From NCBI GenBank assembly GCA_003644265.1, contig QNBX01000216.1, positions 1 to 6,388 of the forward strand: a stretch of 6,388 bases of DNA, written 5' to 3'. The notes beneath the pieces were generated by a model. It saw only the letters and a list, made by a program, of their open reading frames with translations. It was not told where the DNA came from and did no database searches. The stretch comes from Planctomycetota bacterium. GTDB taxonomy: Bacteria; Planctomycetota; B15-G4. The stretch's first letter is position 1, and each line of letters begins with the position of its first letter. This document shows, one piece after another, positions 1 through 6,388 of this stretch. Both the position numbers and the translations under genes were made by a program.

Positions 1-1146
1 CGCGTCAACCTGCTCCGCACGCTGCGCGACCGCAGCGGCCTCTTCTTCATCTTCCTGCTGCCGCTGATCATCATCATCGCCCTCGGTGCCATGTACGGCG
101 GCTTCGGCAGCTCTCGCCTCGGGATCGTCAGCATCGACGCCGGCCCACTGGGCGAGGATCTCGTGACGTTGCTCGAGGATGGCGACCTCGCCATCGAGAT
201 CACCGAGTTCGGCTCGCTCGAGGAGCTTCGCAGCGCGGTCGAAGACGGGGTCATCCAGTCCGGACTGGCCATCCCGGCCGGCTACGACGAGGCTCTGCGC
301 AGTGGCCAGGAGGCCGAACTGGTGCTCGTGGCCAAACCGGAGGACTTCGTGTCCCCGCTGCGCCAGGGCATCGATGCCGCGGTTGCCGAGCAATCGGCCC
401 AGGTCCGTGCCGCTCGCGTGGCCAGCGAGTATGCCGGGGTCGAGTTCGATGCCGCCCTGGAGCGGGCACGTGCCACGCAGGCGGCGCTGCCGGGTCTCGA
501 CGTCACCGTGACCACGGTCGGTGTCTCGGTCTTCCCGGCCGACGCCGGTCCCTTTGCCTTCGGGGCCCAGAGCCAGGTGATCCTGTTCATGTTCCTGACC
601 TCCATGACCGCCGCGACACAGCTCGTCCTGACGCGCGAGCTGGGCGTGTCGAAGCGCATGCTGGCCACCCGGACGCCCATCCGGGCCATCCTCCTCGGAG
701 AGTTGCTGGGCCGTTTCGCGATCGCCATGATGCAGGGCGTCTTCATCGTGGTGGTGTCGTCATTGCTCTTCGGTGTCACGTGGGGCAACCTGCTCGGCGC
801 CACCCTGGTGGTGGTGCTGTTCGCGCTCATCGGCACTGGGGCTGCGATGATCATCGGGGTCTTCGCCAGGAACCCGGACCAGGCCGGCGCCATCGGGGTG
901 GTGGCGGGCATGATCCTCGGCGCCATCGGCGGCGCCATGGTGCCGGCTGAGCTGTTCGAGGAGCCGATGACCACGATCTCGCGCCTCACCCCCCACGCCT
1001 GGGCCATCGACGCGTTGCGTGACCTCTCGTTCCGTAGCGCCGGCGTCGGGGACATCCTGCTCCAGCTGGCGGTCCTCGCGGCCATGGCGCTGGGGCTGGT
1101 CATCGTCGGTACCTGGGGCCTGCGCCGGTCGCTCACCCGCACTTGA
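1..1146 (+). CDS. ABC-2 type transporter permease, 5'-truncated by window edge
   Basis: This is the membrane subunit of an ABC-2 type exporter, the class that moves drugs, lipids or polysaccharides out across the cytoplasmic membrane; the substrate cannot be told. The reading frame is open from base 1, so 381 residues are visible and the true start is to the left; the first ATG inside the window (91) lies just after the first membrane helix and is not the start. Seen in order (window residue numbers): a charged N-terminal stretch (RVNLLRTLRDRSG), a very hydrophobic helix at about 14-30, a soluble, presumably extracytoplasmic domain at about 35-185, then five helices at about 188-210, 235-258, 266-288, 296-314 and 350-372. 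The segment LTPHAWAIDALRDL before the last helix is typical of ABC2_membrane_3/DrrB-like permeases. ABC permeases of this type need an ATPase partner; none is in the window, so it probably lies upstream. The gene ends 32 bp from the convergent sulfatase-like gene. Family call is firm, substrate unknown. Confidence 0.93.
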   Translation, partial: RVNLLRTLRDRSGLFFIFLLPLIIIIALGAMYGGFGSSRLGIVSIDAGPLGEDLVTLLEDGDLAIEITEFGSLEELRSAVEDGVIQSGLAIPAGYDEALRSGQEAELVLVAKPEDFVSPLRQGIDAAVAEQSAQVRAARVASEYAGVEFDAALERARATQAALPGLDVTVTTVGVSVFPADAGPFAFGAQSQVILFMFLTSMTAATQLVLTRELGVSKRMLATRTPIRAILLGELLGRFAIAMMQGVFIVVVSSLLFGVTWGNLLGATLVVVLFALIGTGAAMIIGVFARNPDQAGAIGVVAGMILGAIGGAMVPAELFEEPMTTISRLTPHAWAIDALRDLSFRSAGVGDILLQLAVLAAMALGLVIVGTWGLRRSLTRT

Positions 1147-1174
1147 CCCGCTCTCGCACCTAGCCCGCTCTCGC
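1147..1174. repeat. 11-bp direct repeat in convergent intergenic gap
   Basis: CCCGCTCTCGC occurs at 1147-1157 and again at 1164-1174, with a period of 17 bp. It starts directly after the permease stop codon and fills nearly all of the 32-bp gap to the convergent sulfatase-like gene. No hairpin with a T-run is visible here, so the gap shows no classical intrinsic terminator for either gene. The repeat may be a local duplication; no function can be assigned. Confidence 0.6.
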
Positions 1175-1178
1175 GTAT

Positions 1179-4848
<3,670 letters not shown>

Positions 4849-4864
4849 GGCGCGCCGTCGTCGC

Positions 4865-4870
4865 TATCCT
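4865..4870 (+). promoter_or_regulatory. gatC: Possible -10 box (TATCCT) for gatCA, leaderless start
   Basis: TATCCT fits TANNNT, and its last T is 7 nt before the G of the GTG at 4877, the spacing expected when transcription starts on the start codon itself. It lies in the 28-bp gap after ligA, which has no Shine-Dalgarno sequence. CCGACT at 4841-4846 (18-bp spacer) shares the GAC core of TTGACA and might be a weak -35. If real, gatCA has its own promoter besides any read-through from ligA. Confidence 0.5.
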
Positions 4871-4876
4871 GTGCCG

Positions 4877-5182
4877 GTGGCCACACTCTCTCGCCGCGAT
4901 GTCGAACACGTCGCCCACCTCGCACGCCTCGGGCTTTCGGATGCCGAGGTGACGCTGCTCGAAGGGCAGCTCAACCACATCCTCGAGCAGTTCGCGGTGC
5001 TATCCGAGCTGGACACCGATGTCATCGAGCCGACGGCGCGGGTGATCGAGCTGGAGAGCATCCTGCGTGACGATGTCGTGCGACCTGGCTTCGAGGTGGA
5101 TGAGGCATTGGCCAACGCCCCCGAGCGCTCCGGTGATCACTTCCGGGTCCCGGCCGTCCTCGGCGACGAGCACGACGGCTGA
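4877..5182 (+). CDS. gatC: Asp/Glu-tRNA amidotransferase subunit GatC
   Basis: GatC is the small subunit of GatCAB, which converts Glu-tRNA(Gln) and Asp-tRNA(Asn) to the correctly amidated forms in bacteria lacking the matching direct synthetases. It wraps around GatA and holds it to GatB. The 101-residue product has the usual size. It opens with the typical helix [17 protein letters not shown] and closes with [19 protein letters not shown], the family's C-terminal signature. The GTG at 4877 was preferred over the in-frame GTG at 4871 because family members start close to this point and because 4871 abuts a -10-like box (4865-4870), so it would lie before the expected transcription start. gatA begins 4 bp after the stop, so the two are very likely co-translated. 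The preceding gene is ligA, an order known from Actinobacteria. Confidence 0.96.
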   Translation: MATLSRRDVEHVAHLARLGLSDAEVTLLEGQLNHILEQFAVLSELDTDVIEPTARVIELESILRDDVVRPGFEVDEALANAPERSGDHFRVPAVLGDEHDG

Positions 5183-5186
5183 GCGG

Positions 5187-6388
5187 GTGACGAACGACGC
5201 CGCGCTGACGCGTCTGCATGCCCACGAGATGGCCGCCCGACTGCGCGCGGGCGAGGTCAGCAGCACCGACCTGCTCGAGGCCCACCTCGCCACCATCGCT
5301 GCCACGGACACCGCCATCCACGCCTGGCTGGCTGTGGACGGGGACCGCGCCCGGGCAGCCGCGACTGGCGCCGAGCAGCGCCTTTCCGCTGCCCGCCGGG
5401 AAGGGGATGTGGCCATGGCGGCATTGCCGCCCCTGCTGGGCATCCCGGTCGGCCTCAAGGACCTCGTCATCGCCAAGGGCCGTCAGGCCACCGCCGGGAG
5501 CCGCATCCTCGAGGGCTTCGTGGCGCCCTACGACGCCCACATCGTCGAACAGCTCGACGCGGCCGGTGCCGTCATCGTGGGCAAGACGAACATGGACGAG
5601 TTCGCCATGGGCTCCTCGACGGAGCACTCCGGCTACGGTCCCACCGCCAATCCGTGGGATCTGTCGCGTGTGCCCGGTGGCTCGTCGGGCGGTTCCGCGG
5701 CTGCCGTGGCGGCGTACCACGTGCCGCTTGCCATCGGCACCGATACCGGTGGCTCCATCCGCCAGCCGGCGTCGCTCACCGGGACCGTCGGCATCAAGCC
5801 TACCTATGGCCGCGTCAGCCGCTACGGCATCATCGCCTTCGCCTCGTCGCTCGACCAGGTCGGACCGCTCGCTCGCGATACTCGTGACGCCGCACTGCTG
5901 CTGGGTGCCGTGGCCGGCCGCGACGAGCGCGACTCCACCTCCGCCCCACTTGACGTTCCCGATTTCACCGCGACGCTGCCGGATGGCGACGACGAGGCCG
6001 CGGCCACACTCCGCGGCCTGCGCCTGGGGTTGCCGCGCCAATACTTCGTCGAGGGTATGCAGCCGGGCGTGGAGACACGCATCCGTGAGGCTGTGGCCGC
6101 GTTCGAGGCGGCCGGTGCCGAGATCGTCGAGGTGGACATGCCCCACACCGACTACGGCCTGGCCACGTACTACATCGTGGCACCGGCGGAGGCCTCGGCC
6201 AACCTGGCTCGCTACGACGGCATCCGCTACGGGCACGCCGTCCGCGACGGCGACGTCATCGCCAACTACCTCTCCACTCGCGATCAGGGCTTCGGGGCGG
6301 AGGTCAAGCGCCGCCTCATGCTCGGCACCTACGCGCTTTCGGCCGGCTACCGGGACGCGTACTACATCAAGGCCCAGAAGGTGCGCAC
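5187..6388 (+). CDS. gatA: Asp/Glu-tRNA amidotransferase subunit GatA, 3'-truncated by window edge
   Basis: GatA is the amidase subunit of GatCAB; it releases ammonia from glutamine, which is passed to GatB to amidate misacylated tRNA. 400 complete codons are visible and the frame is open to the right edge; GatA is usually about 480-500 residues, so roughly the last fifth is missing. The amidase-signature catalytic triad is intact: K91 in PVGLKDL, cis-Ser S166 in [14 protein letters not shown] and nucleophile S190 in [12 protein letters not shown], with the 75- and 99-residue spacings of known GatA proteins. Other strong signatures are [46 protein letters not shown] and, at the edge, KAQKVR. 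The GTG at 5187 was chosen because it is 4 bp after the gatC stop and keeps the family's N-terminal helix; the first in-frame ATG (5229) would cut into that helix. No strong Shine-Dalgarno sequence is seen, so translation probably couples to gatC. gatB should lie further downstream. Confidence 0.97.
   Translation, partial: MTNDAALTRLHAHEMAARLRAGEVSSTDLLEAHLATIAATDTAIHAWLAVDGDRARAAATGAEQRLSAARREGDVAMAALPPLLGIPVGLKDLVIAKGRQATAGSRILEGFVAPYDAHIVEQLDAAGAVIVGKTNMDEFAMGSSTEHSGYGPTANPWDLSRVPGGSSGGSAAAVAAYHVPLAIGTDTGGSIRQPASLTGTVGIKPTYGRVSRYGIIAFASSLDQVGPLARDTRDAALLLGAVAGRDERDSTSAPLDVPDFTATLPDGDDEAAATLRGLRLGLPRQYFVEGMQPGVETRIREAVAAFEAAGAEIVEVDMPHTDYGLATYYIVAPAEASANLARYDGIRYGHAVRDGDVIANYLSTRDQGFGAEVKRRLMLGTYALSAGYRDAYYIKAQKVR

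Noticed and set aside
5022..6236. A 404-codon open frame on the minus strand, opposite gatC and gatA
   Set aside because: gatA on the plus strand has an intact catalytic triad and family signatures over the same span; the opposite frame is a shadow.

Overview
The window is a high-GC stretch of ordinary bacterial chromosome carrying five protein-coding genes, with almost no space between them. The order is: the 3' part of an ABC-2 type export permease (+), a membrane-anchored sulfatase/phosphatase-superfamily protein (-), NAD-dependent DNA ligase ligA (+), gatC (+) and the 5' part of gatA (+). I see no tRNA, rRNA, insertion sequence, CRISPR array or other mobile element.

The order ligA-gatC-gatA is known from Actinobacteria such as mycobacteria. 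Together with the strong G/C preference at third codon positions, GTG starts and TANNNT boxes just upstream of start codons, it suggests an actinobacterium or a high-GC Chloroflexota (Limnocylindria-like) lineage. I cannot choose between these without a database search; LigA and GatA would be the best markers for placement.

Left part (1-2714): the permease gene enters from the left edge, so its N-terminus, and probably its ATPase partner, lie outside. It converges with the sulfatase-like gene across only 32 bp, which hold an 11-bp direct repeat and no clear hairpin terminator. The sulfatase-like protein has five predicted membrane helices followed by an extracytoplasmic alkaline-phosphatase-fold domain. 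Its substrate is unknown, but the layout resembles enzymes that modify cell-surface polymers.

Right part (2715-6388): a 52-bp divergent region separates the sulfatase-like gene from ligA and carries -10-like boxes facing both ways. ligA is complete and has all its catalytic residues. After 28 bp, gatC starts at a GTG placed 7 nt after a TATCCT box, which suggests a leaderless mRNA. gatA follows gatC after 4 bp and runs off the right edge with its Lys-cisSer-Ser triad intact. GatC and GatA are subunits of the tRNA-dependent amidotransferase GatCAB; gatB is not in the window.

I found no convincing undescribed system. The points most worth checking are the inferred leaderless starts, the interlocked divergent promoters, an Ala-Asp-Glu-Gly in place of the usual Asp-His-Gly metal motif in the sulfatase-like protein, and an apparent insertion in the LigA helix-hairpin-helix domain.
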